Positions 1 to 6,233 of a DNA stretch of 20,868 nucleotides are shown one piece after another (position 1 is the first letter of the stretch; every line of letters starts with the position of its first letter). The stretch covers positions 1 to 20,868 of the IMG/VR virus record IMGVR_UViG_3300032213_002457; one strand, 5' to 3'. The stretch comes from a virus. The notes under the pieces were generated by a model. The model ran no database searches, had not been told where the DNA came from, and worked only from the letters and a program-made list of their open reading frames with translations. A program made the position numbers and the translations under genes.

Positions 1-38
1 CCCTCTTTATCAAAAATCTCCACTTGTCGTGCTTTCAT
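1..38 (-). CDS. Partial early gene, product unknown (cut by window edge)
   Basis: An ATG at 38-36 overlaps the TGA of the upstream gene (ATGA), the coupling used throughout this operon. It opens a frame that stays open to the window edge and reads MKARQVEIFDKE. Only 12 residues are visible, so no family can be named. It is called because of the coupling and because every other gene here continues the same minus-strand polycistron. Confidence 0.55.
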   Translation of the reverse strand, partial: MKARQVEIFDKE

Positions 39-238
39 TTGATTCCATGCCTCCGTTCTATTGCTCTGGCAAACGCCATGATGTCACCTTCCGTTTGCAT
101 TCTAATTCCAATAATCTCTTGATCTGTAAGGGGTTTTGACTTGTAGATTCCGTATAAAACTGGCTTTGATTCCGTGACTACGGCATCTTCATAACCTGGT
201 TGGTACGGGGCTTCAGCCACATAGTTTGGTTTATTCAT
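35..238 (-). CDS. Small conserved-type phage protein, unknown function
   Basis: A 67-residue soluble protein with no membrane segment. The N-terminal half is Pro/Tyr-rich. The C-terminal half (about residues 36-67, SKPLTDQEI ... DIMAFARAIERRHGIK) looks like a single helical domain. The ending FARAIExxHGI resembles small phage proteins I recall, but no function is attached to them. Its ATG lies inside the end of the DUF3310 gene (8-nt overlap) and its stop overlaps the next start, so it is translated as part of the coupled early operon. Confidence 0.75.
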   Translation of the reverse strand: MNKPNYVAEAPYQPGYEDAVVTESKPVLYGIYKSKPLTDQEIIGIRMQTEGDIMAFARAIERRHGIK

Positions 239-443
239 TACCTGCCTTTCGTCTTTTAATTTCTCGGTTTATGTACCATACTGCCTTCTCTAGATCCTCT
301 ATGGCATCGTCCTTTAGATCAGCACGCCACACATACTTAATTGCGTTACCTAAACAAAACCCCATGTGTTCAGTAATTTGAATGCAATCGATGCCGCTGG
401 GGTGTGATGTGTAATGCTTTGGGTTGTTGACATTGTCGTTCAT
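231..443 (-). CDS. DUF3310 family protein
   Basis: A 70-residue protein with the hallmark DUF3310 order: NPKHYTSHPSGIDCIQITEH at residues 7-26, then GNAIKYVWRADLKDDAIEDL and a C-terminal W-Y-I-N-R-E basic helix. The family is widespread in phages, where it appears as a short stand-alone protein or fused to nucleotide-metabolism enzymes. Its biochemical role is not established. Length is normal for the stand-alone form. The start is fixed by the ATGA overlap with the upstream membrane-protein gene. Confidence 0.92.
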   Translation of the reverse strand: MNDNVNNPKHYTSHPSGIDCIQITEHMGFCLGNAIKYVWRADLKDDAIEDLEKAVWYINREIKRRKAGNE

Positions 444-613
444 GGTTTAAGTCTTTCCCATATCTCTGCTAGTGGCATGGAGCGGATGTGCATCCACCCA
501 AAGTATACGCAAGCAAACATGATAAACAAAAAGAAACCAAACACGGCAGCAAAGATAATCACCGCAAATGCGGTGATTACCAAAACAAGTAAATTCATTA
601 TTGAGTAAATCAT
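440..613 (-). CDS. Small single-span membrane protein
   Basis: A 57-residue frame starting MIYSIMNLLVLVITAFAVII. Residues 6-39 are an almost unbroken run of hydrophobic residues, long enough for one long or two tightly packed membrane helices. A short charged tail follows (WMHIRSMPLAEIWERLKP). The start ATG shares its A with the upstream TAA (TAATG), and its TGA overlaps the DUF3310 start (ATGA), so both ends are coupled to neighbours. No Cys pair or lysis motif identifies it. It could be a holin-like or other inner-membrane accessory protein, but that is speculation. Confidence 0.8.
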   Translation of the reverse strand: MIYSIMNLLVLVITAFAVIIFAAVFGFFLFIMFACVYFGWMHIRSMPLAEIWERLKP

Positions 614-822
614 TATTTCATTGCCTCCACAATTCCTTGATCTAGGCAGCGTAACATACGCTCTAGAGTCTCTTTGAGATCTTCTACACTCTCACCACTC
701 ACACGAATACCATCTTGGGTGTGGGCATAGATCGTCCCGTCTTCGTTGTAATAGACTTCGCAAACCGCATACCAATCGTCACCATCTTCTGTGAACTTCA
801 CCACTCGATGATTCCAAGTCAT
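613..822 (-). CDS. Small acidic phage protein, unknown function
   Basis: A 69-residue protein. A beta-rich N-terminus (NHRVVKFTEDGDDWYAVCEVYY) is followed by a helical part (SVEDLKETLERMLRCLDQ). The arrangement, an 'EVYYNEDGTIYAHTQDG' hairpin and then a 'VSGESVEDLKETL' helix, recalls a small phage protein family of HicB-like shape. There is no partner toxin next to it, so I do not call it an antitoxin. The start is coupled to the methyltransferase stop (ATGA at 822-819). Confidence 0.8.
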   Translation of the reverse strand: MTWNHRVVKFTEDGDDWYAVCEVYYNEDGTIYAHTQDGIRVSGESVEDLKETLERMLRCLDQGIVEAMK

Positions 823-2330
823 GATTGCACCATCTGAATGCGTTTGCCAATCCAGTTCATTACTGGCACGGCCATACTGTTACCCATCGCTTTGTAGCGT
901 GGACCATCAGGACAGTCTTCGGCTGGCTTTTTACGCCACGGGATCATTGTGTGGTTATCAGGAAAGCCCTGTAACCGCTCACACTCAATCGGGGTGAGTC
1001 TGCGTACTGCCATACTGGCTGCATACACCGATGCCACTTGGTTAGTCACCTCGGTTGATTGTGGTGAGCGACTTGGGTTGTTCGATGCAGTAAGCGTGGG
1101 TGCAATCACCTTTGGTCCGCTCGTATTCGTACCACCACAAGCCTCTGTCAAAGTTGCCGTCACATCACCATCGATGGCTTGGTTGTACACATCAACTGCA
1201 TACGCAGCCGCCACTTGGTTGTCGCCCATGTTACTGCGTATTGTTGGCGATAGATCCTCAACGAATCGATTGTCACCGCCTTCGCGCTGGGCAATTCCGG
1301 GTTCAAATGCAATTGCCACACCATGCACATCGGTGTTATTCAATGTGAACGAAATGTCTTCGTTCCATCCCATACCTTGGGAGTTTTGCGATGTTGCACC
1401 AGCACCTTGTAGTGTGTATGCTTTCATACCCACTTTTGGTAGGTTCATACCCACAAATGGTATGTTCCCACCCCCAGTACCCCATGTCGATGTCACAGTC
1501 TGGCATACATCGCCCATCTCTTTAACACGACTATCCGATGGATGGTTTTCGTACACGATCAAGCCACGACCATCTTGCAGATCTTGGTTACCAACACCTT
1601 TGTAATCTCTTGCTAGTAGTGATCCAATTGTTGTACCACCATCTGGTGTGCAAGGTATCAAGGTGTTTGTGGTTGGATCGTTTCTTCGTCTGGTTGCGAC
1701 TGCGTGAGCTGATCGATCGTCGATTGCAAAGCCTGATGAAGTAGTGGCGGGAGTTTCTTGCCCCTTACTTCGGCTCTTCTTAGGATTCCCGAGCAAGCTT
1801 TCTTGCTCAAAAAGAACCGCTGCGGCACTTCGCCAGTCTCCAAGACAGCCAACAACGAAGACTCGACGGCGGCGCTGTGGAACTCCGAAGTGTTGAGCGT
1901 CGAGCACTCGGTAGGCGAACCCATACCCGAGTTCCCCCAACGCCCCGAGGAAGGCGCCAAAGTCCCGTCCTCCTTTTGAACTGAGGACACCTGGAACGTT
2001 TTCCCAAACGATCCACTTGGGTTTGAACTTGTCAGCAATTCCGAGATAGACGAGTGCCAAGTTACCGCGCGGGTCATCCATTCCTTTTCGGAGACCAGCG
2101 ACTGAGAATGATTGGCATGGTGTTCCTCCAACGAGAAGGTCAATTGGTTCATTTAATTTCCACTCCTTATATTTAGTCATGTCACCAAGATTGGGGACAT
2201 GGGGATAATGATGAGCCAACACCGCTGATGGGAATGGCTCGATTTCAGAAAACGCAACGGGATTCCAGCCCAGCGAATGCCAAGCGACCGTTGCAGCCTC
2301 AACTCCACTACATACACTAAGATAGTTCAA
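819..2330 (-). CDS. DNA (cytosine-5-)-methyltransferase, Dcm type
   Basis: This enzyme transfers a methyl group from S-adenosylmethionine to C5 of cytosine in DNA. In a phage it typically shields the genome from host restriction. From a TTG start the protein is 503 residues. Motif I is LSVCSGVEAATVAW (4-17). The catalytic motif IV is GGTPCQSFS with Cys72. Motif VI is WENVPG (Glu110) and motif VIII is VPQRRRRVF (150-158). Motifs IX/X are RRLTPIECERLQGFP (443-457) and YKAMGNSMAVPVMNWI (479-494). All key residues are intact. Between VIII and IX lies an unusually long target-recognition region (about 190-440) made of repeated short 'TLT' modules. The TTG start has AGGAG five bases upstream. The longer ATG reading at 2372 would overlap the preceding gene by 56 nt and has no such site. 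Confidence 0.95.
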   Translation of the reverse strand: MNYLSVCSGVEAATVAWHSLGWNPVAFSEIEPFPSAVLAHHYPHVPNLGDMTKYKEWKLNEPIDLLVGGTPCQSFSVAGLRKGMDDPRGNLALVYLGIADKFKPKWIVWENVPGVLSSKGGRDFGAFLGALGELGYGFAYRVLDAQHFGVPQRRRRVFVVGCLGDWRSAAAVLFEQESLLGNPKKSRSKGQETPATTSSGFAIDDRSAHAVATRRRNDPTTNTLIPCTPDGGTTIGSLLARDYKGVGNQDLQDGRGLIVYENHPSDSRVKEMGDVCQTVTSTWGTGGGNIPFVGMNLPKVGMKAYTLQGAGATSQNSQGMGWNEDISFTLNNTDVHGVAIAFEPGIAQREGGDNRFVEDLSPTIRSNMGDNQVAAAYAVDVYNQAIDGDVTATLTEACGGTNTSGPKVIAPTLTASNNPSRSPQSTEVTNQVASVYAASMAVRRLTPIECERLQGFPDNHTMIPWRKKPAEDCPDGPRYKAMGNSMAVPVMNWIGKRIQMVQS

Positions 2331-2532
2331 CTTTTCTCCTTTTGAATAGTCGTTTGTACCACGGCAAATCATTATAAACTCGATTGATGTGTTGTTTCAA
2401 TAGGGATATTACTCCCGCTTCAACCAATCGCTCCCTTACATAATCACTCATGTTGATTTCTACATCACAACTGCCATCATCATTTTCTTTTGTATGAGTG
2501 ATCGTAAACTGAAAATCCTGTTCTTCTTTCAT
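2317..2532 (-). CDS. Small phage protein, unknown function
   Basis: A 71-residue protein. A beta-hairpin region (FTITHTKENDDGSCDVEINMSD) is followed by a helix (ERLVEAGVISLLKQHINRV) and a basic end (YKRLFKRRKVELS). The pattern 'DGSc.veinms......l.e.G....l...I' recalls a family of small phage proteins with no assigned role. The start is secure: AAGGAG lies six bases before an ATG that shares its A with the upstream TAA. The 3' end overlaps the methyltransferase start by 14 nt, which implies coupled translation. Confidence 0.8.
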   Translation of the reverse strand: MKEEQDFQFTITHTKENDDGSCDVEINMSDYVRERLVEAGVISLLKQHINRVYNDLPWYKRLFKRRKVELS

Positions 2533-2873
2533 TACTGCTCCTTAAAGTACTGATCCAATGTTTCTAATTCTACAGTAGTTTCTTCCCAATTGTCCTCACT
2601 ACCATAGTCACCTCTGGTGGCTCGGAGTCGTTCCTCATTGCGAAACTCTGGTTCGATTTCCCACCAAGCTGCGGATGCCTCTTTGTATTCTATCCAATCA
2701 TCGTTCTCAATAAATAGTGGGTGATTTAAACCAGCAATATGCACACTGTCAACATAGTCACGATGCGGGATATATTTTTGGGCGTAGTTTCGGGATGTCT
2801 TAACCAATTTGACCTTGTCCCTGGCTCTGATAAATCTATCGTATGCTTTTAACTGCTCTGGAGTTAATTCCAT
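2532..2873 (-). CDS. Hypothetical acidic protein
   Basis: A 113-residue soluble, acidic protein that I do not recognise. The first 30 residues form a charged helix (MELTPEQLKAYDRFIRARDK). The rest is rich in aromatic and acidic residues (WIEYKEASAAWWEIEPEFRNEE). The start has AAGGAAG five bases upstream of the ATG. It overlaps the preceding gene by 38 nt in another frame and is coupled by TAATG to the following one. It sits between the sigma factor and the methyltransferase, but nothing ties it to either. Confidence 0.75.
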   Translation of the reverse strand: MELTPEQLKAYDRFIRARDKVKLVKTSRNYAQKYIPHRDYVDSVHIAGLNHPLFIENDDWIEYKEASAAWWEIEPEFRNEERLRATRGDYGSEDNWEETTVELETLDQYFKEQ

Positions 2874-3027
2874 GTGTCTTCCTTAAATGTTTTTCTAATG
2901 TACGGCCGTAAGCGACTATGAATTCGCTTAGATCTAAAACCTTTTCACCATTCTTTTCTGAGATCACTAGTCTTCTGTTTTTCTGTGGAATGTTTTCTAC
3001 CATGTCTAAATAAAATTGTCTATTCAT
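2836..3027 (-). CDS. Small basic hypothetical protein
   Basis: A 63-residue basic protein (MNRQFYLDMVENIPQKNRR..., ending KTHGINSRAVKSIR), unrecognised. A short beta segment (RLVISEKNGEKVLDLSEFI) precedes a basic helix (GRTLEKHLRKTHG), so nucleic-acid contact is possible but unproven. The ATG lies within the last codons of the sigma-factor gene (8-nt overlap), making it the direct translational follower of sigma. Its end overlaps the next gene by 38 nt. Confidence 0.7.
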   Translation of the reverse strand: MNRQFYLDMVENIPQKNRRLVISEKNGEKVLDLSEFIVAYGRTLEKHLRKTHGINSRAVKSIR

Positions 3028-3589
3028 CTTCTTCTTTCAAATGATCGGTGTTAAATGCCTCCATGCTGATCGGCTCTTTGTTTAGTATTGAATTGATGTA
3101 ACTAACCCGCTCGACTGTCGTACCTAAGTAGTTCGCCAGTTCTTTATCGGTGGGGCTGCGCTGGAGCTCCTGCGTGAGCATCCGCTCTGCGTACTTGTTT
3201 TTACGAATCTCTTCGGTGATGTTGACAGGCAGGCGAATAATATTTTTGGTGTTTGCCACCGCCCGATTGACCTCGGTGATGATGACCTTCTTGGCATACG
3301 ATGCGAACCGAATGCGCCCCATCGGTTTCCATTTTTGGGCTGCTAGGATCAATGCCTCGTTCCCGAACCCTAACATATCCTCCATGTCCACCGAGGAGTG
3401 AGTCCAATGGGGCATCGATTTAATGACAGTGACCACGAACCTTAGATTGTGGGTTACCAGTTTCTCAAGGGCTACCTCATCCCCGTTGGCAATCTTGTGG
3501 GCTAGTTCGGTTTCAATATCCCTACTGAGAGTGGGGATATTATAAAGGGATCTAAGGTAGTCAGATAGGGCATTCTTTTTGTTTTTCAA
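3020..3589 (-). CDS. Phage RNA polymerase sigma-70-family factor, truncated after region 3
   Basis: A 189-residue protein that should redirect host RNA polymerase. Region 1.2 is at about 6-35 (ALSDYLRSLYNIPTLSRDIE). Region 2.1-2.2 contains LVTHNLRFVVTVIKSMP (44-60) and the core-binding stretch VDMEDMLGFGNEALILAAQKW (67-87). Regions 2.3-2.4 are RFASYAKKVIITEVNRAV (94-111) followed by NIIRLPVNI. Region 3 is about 123-172, ending in EPISM. The protein then stops after an acidic tail, so region 4, which reads the -35 element, is absent. The sigma-70 Trp433-Trp434 pair is replaced by Lys-Val, and the positions of Gln437 and Thr440 hold Thr and Asn. The TTG start at 3589 overlaps the upstream TGA (TTGA) with GGAG ten bases before it; a GTG at 3607 is the alternative. 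Confidence 0.9.
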   Translation of the reverse strand: MKNKKNALSDYLRSLYNIPTLSRDIETELAHKIANGDEVALEKLVTHNLRFVVTVIKSMPHWTHSSVDMEDMLGFGNEALILAAQKWKPMGRIRFASYAKKVIITEVNRAVANTKNIIRLPVNITEEIRKNKYAERMLTQELQRSPTDKELANYLGTTVERVSYINSILNKEPISMEAFNTDHLKEEDE

Positions 3590-3765
3590 AATGGGGCATC
3601 TCCACACATGGCATGAGCGTGTTGAAACTGTTGAGCCGGGGTTGGATTCTTTGGTTTGGGCAAAACTTTTAGGGTGCAGCCTGTACGCAAAAATGGTTCA
3701 CATTCTATACGAGAACCCAGTTTGCGGAGTAATTCACCATCTTGGTATATTAAATATCGGAGCAT
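3586..3765 (-). CDS. Small hypothetical protein upstream of the sigma factor
   Basis: A 59-residue frame beginning MLRYLIYQDGELLRKLGSRI, then a Cys/Pro-rich second half (LRTGCTLKVLPKPKNPTPAQ). It looks like a small beta-rich domain: 'YxxGxLxRxLGSRxExxxFLxxG(C/Y)TLKVLPKP'. Its TGA overlaps the TTG start of the sigma factor, which couples the two and supports both starts. No strong Shine-Dalgarno sequence is seen before its ATG; it overlaps the upstream frame by 16 nt. Function unknown. Confidence 0.7.
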   Translation of the reverse strand: MLRYLIYQDGELLRKLGSRIECEPFLRTGCTLKVLPKPKNPTPAQQFQHAHAMCGDAPF

Positions 3766-3998
3766 CGTTTCACCATAAATGATGGGCTTGTTTTATACCG
3801 CCCAAATCGTATTCTTAATTTTAGCAGTGTGTATCTTGAATAAATTGCGTTGTTTCGACTGCGATGTGTTTGCCGATGCAAAAGCATAGTCTTTCCAGGC
3901 ACTACTTTAAAACGTTTTTGTAGTCGCTTAAAAATTGGTCTACCAATCCGATGGGGTTGGTAGAGCCGATTAAATAGGGTTCTCTTAGCGATTCTCAA
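3750..3998 (-). CDS. Possible very basic small protein (TTG start)
   Basis: An 82-residue frame starting at TTG, with GAGG six to seven bases upstream, overlapping the end of the signal-peptide gene by 14 nt. It is extremely rich in Arg/Lys/His (RLYQPHRIGRPIFKRLQKRF, then LLHRQTHRSRNNAIYSRY) and nearly free of acidic residues. That could mean DNA or RNA binding, or simply a chance frame. It is kept because it fills an otherwise empty 220-nt gap in a gapless operon and has coupling-like overlaps at both ends. No homologue is recognised. Confidence 0.4.
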   Translation of the reverse strand: MRIAKRTLFNRLYQPHRIGRPIFKRLQKRFKVVPGKTMLLHRQTHRSRNNAIYSRYTLLKLRIRFGRYKTSPSFMVKRCSDI

Positions 3999-4266
3999 CG
4001 ATTACCTCAAATGACTTTAATGACATTGATCTGATTGTACCACTTTCTGTTACAAAAATCACATTGTTTTTCTCAAGATACCAACACGCAAACGACACTG
4101 AATTGGTGCGTGAAAATGCGTAGGCTGATTTCCATTTGGGGTTACTGTTGCATGGTTTTTGGGAGAGGATCGTATGCCCACCGATTTGATTCGGCGCGAT
4201 GGCATACATATCCGCATGGGCACTTACACTAAAGAGTGTTGTCATTAGGGCTACGAATAATTTCAT
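3985..4266 (-). CDS. Small exported (periplasmic) protein with Sec signal peptide
   Basis: A 93-residue protein starting MKLFVALMTTLFSVSAHAD. This is a textbook Sec signal peptide: Lys2, a hydrophobic core at 3-15 and an AHA|D cleavage site after about residue 18. The mature part is about 75 residues, with two Cys residues (in KPCNSN and FACWY) that could form a disulphide, and a beta-rich sequence (NNVIFVTESGTIRSMSLKSFEVIV). It would act in the periplasm of a Gram-negative host, for example in superinfection exclusion or envelope modification, but no family is recognised. It overlaps the preceding membrane-protein gene by 38 nt. Confidence 0.8.
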   Translation of the reverse strand: MKLFVALMTTLFSVSAHADMYAIAPNQIGGHTILSQKPCNSNPKWKSAYAFSRTNSVSFACWYLEKNNVIFVTESGTIRSMSLKSFEVIVENR

Positions 4267-4411
4267 TTATTTTATCCAGTATTAATTTGTGAAATGCAAC
4301 AAGAAGTATCAATATCCATTGTGCGACAGTAGATTTGTCCAATCCAAATGCGATTAGGGCAAAGTATCCCACAATAAATAAACCTAAATATTTTAAGATT
4401 TGTGCGATCAT
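4229..4411 (-). CDS. Small membrane protein
   Basis: A 60-residue protein with two hydrophobic stretches: ILKYLGLFIVGYFALIAFGL (5-24) and VAQWILILLVAFHKLIL (29-45). The end is charged and polar (DKINEIIRSPNDNTL). It is probably two short membrane helices in a hairpin. It lies three bases after the preceding stop and overlaps the signal-peptide gene by 38 nt, so a membrane protein and an exported protein are made as a translationally linked pair. Its function is unknown. A holin role is conceivable, but holins usually sit with the late lysis genes. Confidence 0.75.
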   Translation of the reverse strand: MIAQILKYLGLFIVGYFALIAFGLDKSTVAQWILILLVAFHKLILDKINEIIRSPNDNTL

Positions 4412-4414
4412 GGG

Positions 4415-4690
4415 CTAATCCAAAAAGTAATTAAAAGCGATCTTGTACCAATACTCCTTGACCATTTTCTTTTGTTCTTCGGTTGCCTTGGTGATGTCCT
4501 CAATCTCCTCTGGCAGTTCCAATTGCGACACCGCCTCGCACCAATTACTATCCTCAAAGGGATCATACTGCTCCCCTGTACGCATAGATTCTATGGCATC
4601 TGAGTGTGCCTTTTCTTCTTCTTGGTTATAGTCGGGCTGATCATCGTAGCCCGACATTAGCCATTTATCATAGCCATTCATTCTTGACAT
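4415..4690 (-). CDS. Hypothetical acidic protein
   Basis: A 91-residue, strongly acidic soluble protein (EEEKAHSDAIESMRTGEQYDPFEDSNW; later LPEEIEDITKATEEQKKMVKEYW). No known motif is seen. The start at 4690 has AGGGGG five bases before the ATG; an internal ATG three codons later is less well placed. It is followed at three bases' distance by the membrane-protein gene. Function unknown. Confidence 0.75.
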   Translation of the reverse strand: MSRMNGYDKWLMSGYDDQPDYNQEEEKAHSDAIESMRTGEQYDPFEDSNWCEAVSQLELPEEIEDITKATEEQKKMVKEYWYKIAFNYFLD

Positions 4691-4699
4691 ACTACCCCC

Positions 4700-4912
4700 T
4701 TATTGGTTTGTGAGATAAGCATAAATAAAATATACCACTAATCCAAGGCATGGAGTGATCCATACCATGTGCCCTAAAAACTCCTTGGCATCTTCCCATT
4801 CGGTTTTGCCACGGGAGATTGTGATCGCATAGTCGGCATCTCTGAATGCCTCACTTGCTGATCGGCAAGTACGGCCGACCATCTGATGAAGGTTTAGTTC
4901 ACGATTTTCCAT
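4700..4912 (-). CDS. Small protein with C-terminal membrane anchor
   Basis: A 70-residue protein from an ATG that shares its A with the upstream TAA (TAATG), with GGAGGG upstream. Residues 1-47 are hydrophilic (MENRELNLHQMVGRTCRSAS ...). Residues 48-67 are a single membrane span (GHMVWITPCLGLVVYFIYAY). This makes a tail-anchored arrangement with the N-terminal domain in the cytoplasm. A longer reading from 4969 would run back through the preceding gene and is not needed. Function unknown. Confidence 0.75.
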   Translation of the reverse strand: MENRELNLHQMVGRTCRSASEAFRDADYAITISRGKTEWEDAKEFLGHMVWITPCLGLVVYFIYAYLTNQ

Positions 4913-5097
4913 TACGCAGCCCTCCTGATTCTGTAATTGTTTAACACCTTGGTAACTCCAAAATCCCAATCGGATTCCAGATCACGGGCTTTATATAACT
5001 GACCATTACCTTCGTTGATCAAGTTTAATACTTGTTTGGTATCCATCAAAAACTCACGATGGGTATTCCAATCGCTCACTAAAAATTTCTGAATCAT
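4912..5097 (-). CDS. Small hypothetical protein
   Basis: A 61-residue soluble protein (MIQKFLVSDWNTHREFLMDT ..., ending LNNYRIRRAA) with no recognised motif. CGGAGG lies six bases upstream of the ATG. The start overlaps the preceding stop (ATGA-type, 4 nt), and the stop is shared with the next start (TAATG). It is another link in the coupled early operon. Confidence 0.72.
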   Translation of the reverse strand: MIQKFLVSDWNTHREFLMDTKQVLNLINEGNGQLYKARDLESDWDFGVTKVLNNYRIRRAA

Positions 5098-5291
5098 ATT
5101 GCCTCCGATAAAAAGGATTGTAAATTTTCTGTTGGTACAAATTTTAACAGTTCCGCAATGGCGGTTTCATCGCCACCATCAAGGTCTTTCTTGATCTGCT
5201 GAATTACCAAATCAATCAATGCATCTTGATTTACTGGCGGGTTTACCAGTTTGGTAATAAAACTTTCTACAAATTGTTGTTCCCAGTTCAT
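5094..5291 (-). CDS. Small conserved-type phage protein
   Basis: A 65-residue, probably all-helical protein. Its C-terminal part (GDETAIAELLKFVPTENLQSFLSEA) follows a pattern, 'gD.tAI.eLL.fVP.e.L..fL.E', that I recall from many small phage proteins of unknown role. The start carries the repeated RBS module GGAGGAAACAGTATGA, and the gene ends in a 4-nt overlap with the next. The fold and family impression are from memory and not verified. Confidence 0.78.
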   Translation of the reverse strand: MNWEQQFVESFITKLVNPPVNQDALIDLVIQQIKKDLDGGDETAIAELLKFVPTENLQSFLSEAI

Positions 5292-5305
5292 ACTGTTTCC
5301 TCCGC
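5288..5305 (-). promoter_or_regulatory. RBS/coupling module, copy 1
   Basis: On the minus strand GCGGAGGAAACAGTATGA joins a strong Shine-Dalgarno sequence, a 5-6-nt spacer and an ATGA stop/start overlap. Read as codons, it gives the upstream protein its EETV ending. Confidence 0.85.
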
Positions 5306-5464
5306 AATATCTCGGTTGTACATAAATTGAATTGCTGAATCGGAATACTGATTGTATCCCCCCTGTAGAAAAAATCTAGCTGAATTATCGATCTGCTCGG
5401 GATGATCAACAAGAAATTCAAGTTCTTTTTTAGTTAACTGCAATACCATTTCTTCGGTTGTCAT
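5288..5464 (-). CDS. Small hypothetical protein (58 residues)
   Basis: A 58-residue frame beginning MTTEEMVLQLTKKELEFLVD. It is helical at the N-terminus and polar/aromatic later (FFLQGGYNQYSDSAIQFMYN), ending RDIAEETV. Both ends sit in ATGA overlaps, and each junction carries the same GGAGGAAACAGTATGA module. The shared EETV ending is simply that module read as codons. Function unknown. Confidence 0.78.
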   Translation of the reverse strand: MTTEEMVLQLTKKELEFLVDHPEQIDNSARFFLQGGYNQYSDSAIQFMYNRDIAEETV

Positions 5465-5478
5465 ACTGTTTCCTCCGA
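5461..5478 (-). promoter_or_regulatory. RBS/coupling module, copy 2
   Basis: TCGGAGGAAACAGTATGA is identical to copy 1 over 16 nt. It ends the 60-residue gene (SEETV) and starts the 58-residue gene. Confidence 0.85.
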
Positions 5479-5643
5479 GTAATCTATTACTTCATCACGA
5501 AACAATGCCACGGGGTATTGCCGATTGGCAATTTGTGCCAACAATTCCAGGAACGAGTCGGCATCGAGGTTGTCACTACCCATCCAACGTTCAATCATTA
5601 CTGGGGTGATGTATGTTTCTGGTTTCCATTGTGCTTTAGCCAT
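5461..5643 (-). CDS. Small hypothetical protein
   Basis: A 60-residue soluble protein (MAKAQWKPETYITPVMIERW ...) ending DYSEETV. GGAG lies eight bases upstream of the ATG. The gene ends in the RBS module that launches the next gene. There is no recognised domain. The spacing of hydrophobic residues in the second half (FLELLAQIANRQYPVALFRD) suggests a helix followed by a strand. Confidence 0.72.
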   Translation of the reverse strand: MAKAQWKPETYITPVMIERWMGSDNLDADSFLELLAQIANRQYPVALFRDEVIDYSEETV

Positions 5644-5644
5644 T

Positions 5645-6040
5645 TTATTTCTCCAAGTGTAGTTTAATTGTTATGGGACATTGAATTTCATTTTCATCGA
5701 GCCACATATATAAATCTGTTGCTCTGGGGAAATGAATTTCGCCTTTAAATTGTACGGGCAGCCCCACTTGCTCGTACCCTTTGCCTTCGAGGTAACCCTT
5801 CATACGAGCATAGATTTTGTCGTACTGGAAGTTCTCCAGTGTGGCAAAACAATCATCGCTGATGTGTTCACCCATCGAGCCATCGGATTCTAAGTGATAG
5901 ATTCCGATGTCAAAATCCACACCATCAACTGGTGCATTGTGATTCTCATCGTTAATGAGTACTGCCAGTTTGAATTCAGGATAGGTGAGGTAGTAATGCT
6001 CACATCCCCCGCCCGTACTTATCTGTTCAATTTTAGTCAT
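5645..6040 (-). CDS. Hypothetical protein, 131 residues
   Basis: Read from the ATG at 6040 (MTKIEQISTGGGCEHYYLTY), with GGAG about eleven bases upstream, inside the end of the preceding gene. A longer reading from 6094 exists but would overlap that gene by 62 nt. The protein is acidic and beta-rich (FKLAVLINDENHNAPVDGVD; FDIGIYHLESDGSMGEHISD), suggesting a compact cytoplasmic domain. No family is recognised. Confidence 0.7.
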   Translation of the reverse strand: MTKIEQISTGGGCEHYYLTYPEFKLAVLINDENHNAPVDGVDFDIGIYHLESDGSMGEHISDDCFATLENFQYDKIYARMKGYLEGKGYEQVGLPVQFKGEIHFPRATDLYMWLDENEIQCPITIKLHLEK

Positions 6041-6233
6041 ATAAAGTGTTCTCCTCGTTGTCATCAATACAGTGTAAATAAACCGAGCAATCAAAATCGT
6101 AATCGTTGTTTAATTGCTCAGTCCACCCTTCTGCTACTTTGTGCAACATGAGGACCATGCCCTCTTCGCCATGTTGCTTATTAAAATTATGGTACATCTC
6201 ATCTTCCATGTCAATGTTAATTTGGATTCTCAT
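6033..6233 (-). CDS. Small hypothetical protein
   Basis: A 66-residue acidic protein. A beta-type N-terminus (MRIQINIDMEDEMYHNFNKQ) is followed by a helix (GMVLMLHKVAEGWTEQLNND) and a final strand (DFDCSVYLHCIDD). The start carries the RBS module GAGGAGGAAACTGTATGA. The stop overlaps the next start by 8 nt. No function can be assigned. Confidence 0.72.
   Translation of the reverse strand: MRIQINIDMEDEMYHNFNKQHGEEGMVLMLHKVAEGWTEQLNNDYDFDCSVYLHCIDDNEENTLYD

Noticed and set aside
414-608. A + strand frame of 64 codons
   Set aside because: It lies opposite a well-coupled minus-strand membrane-protein gene and would be the only + strand gene in the early half.
613-822. HicB-type antitoxin
   Set aside because: Only a loose resemblance in shape is seen; there is no adjacent HicA-like toxin gene.
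949-1605. A 218-codon + strand frame opposite the methyltransferase
   Set aside because: It is a shadow of the repetitive recognition region of the methyltransferase, whose motifs are all intact on the minus strand.
3798-3803. GGGCGG on the minus strand followed by TATAAAAC, as another late-type promoter
   Set aside because: No GCATAAG lies 22 nt downstream; the spacing rule shared by the three late elements is not met.
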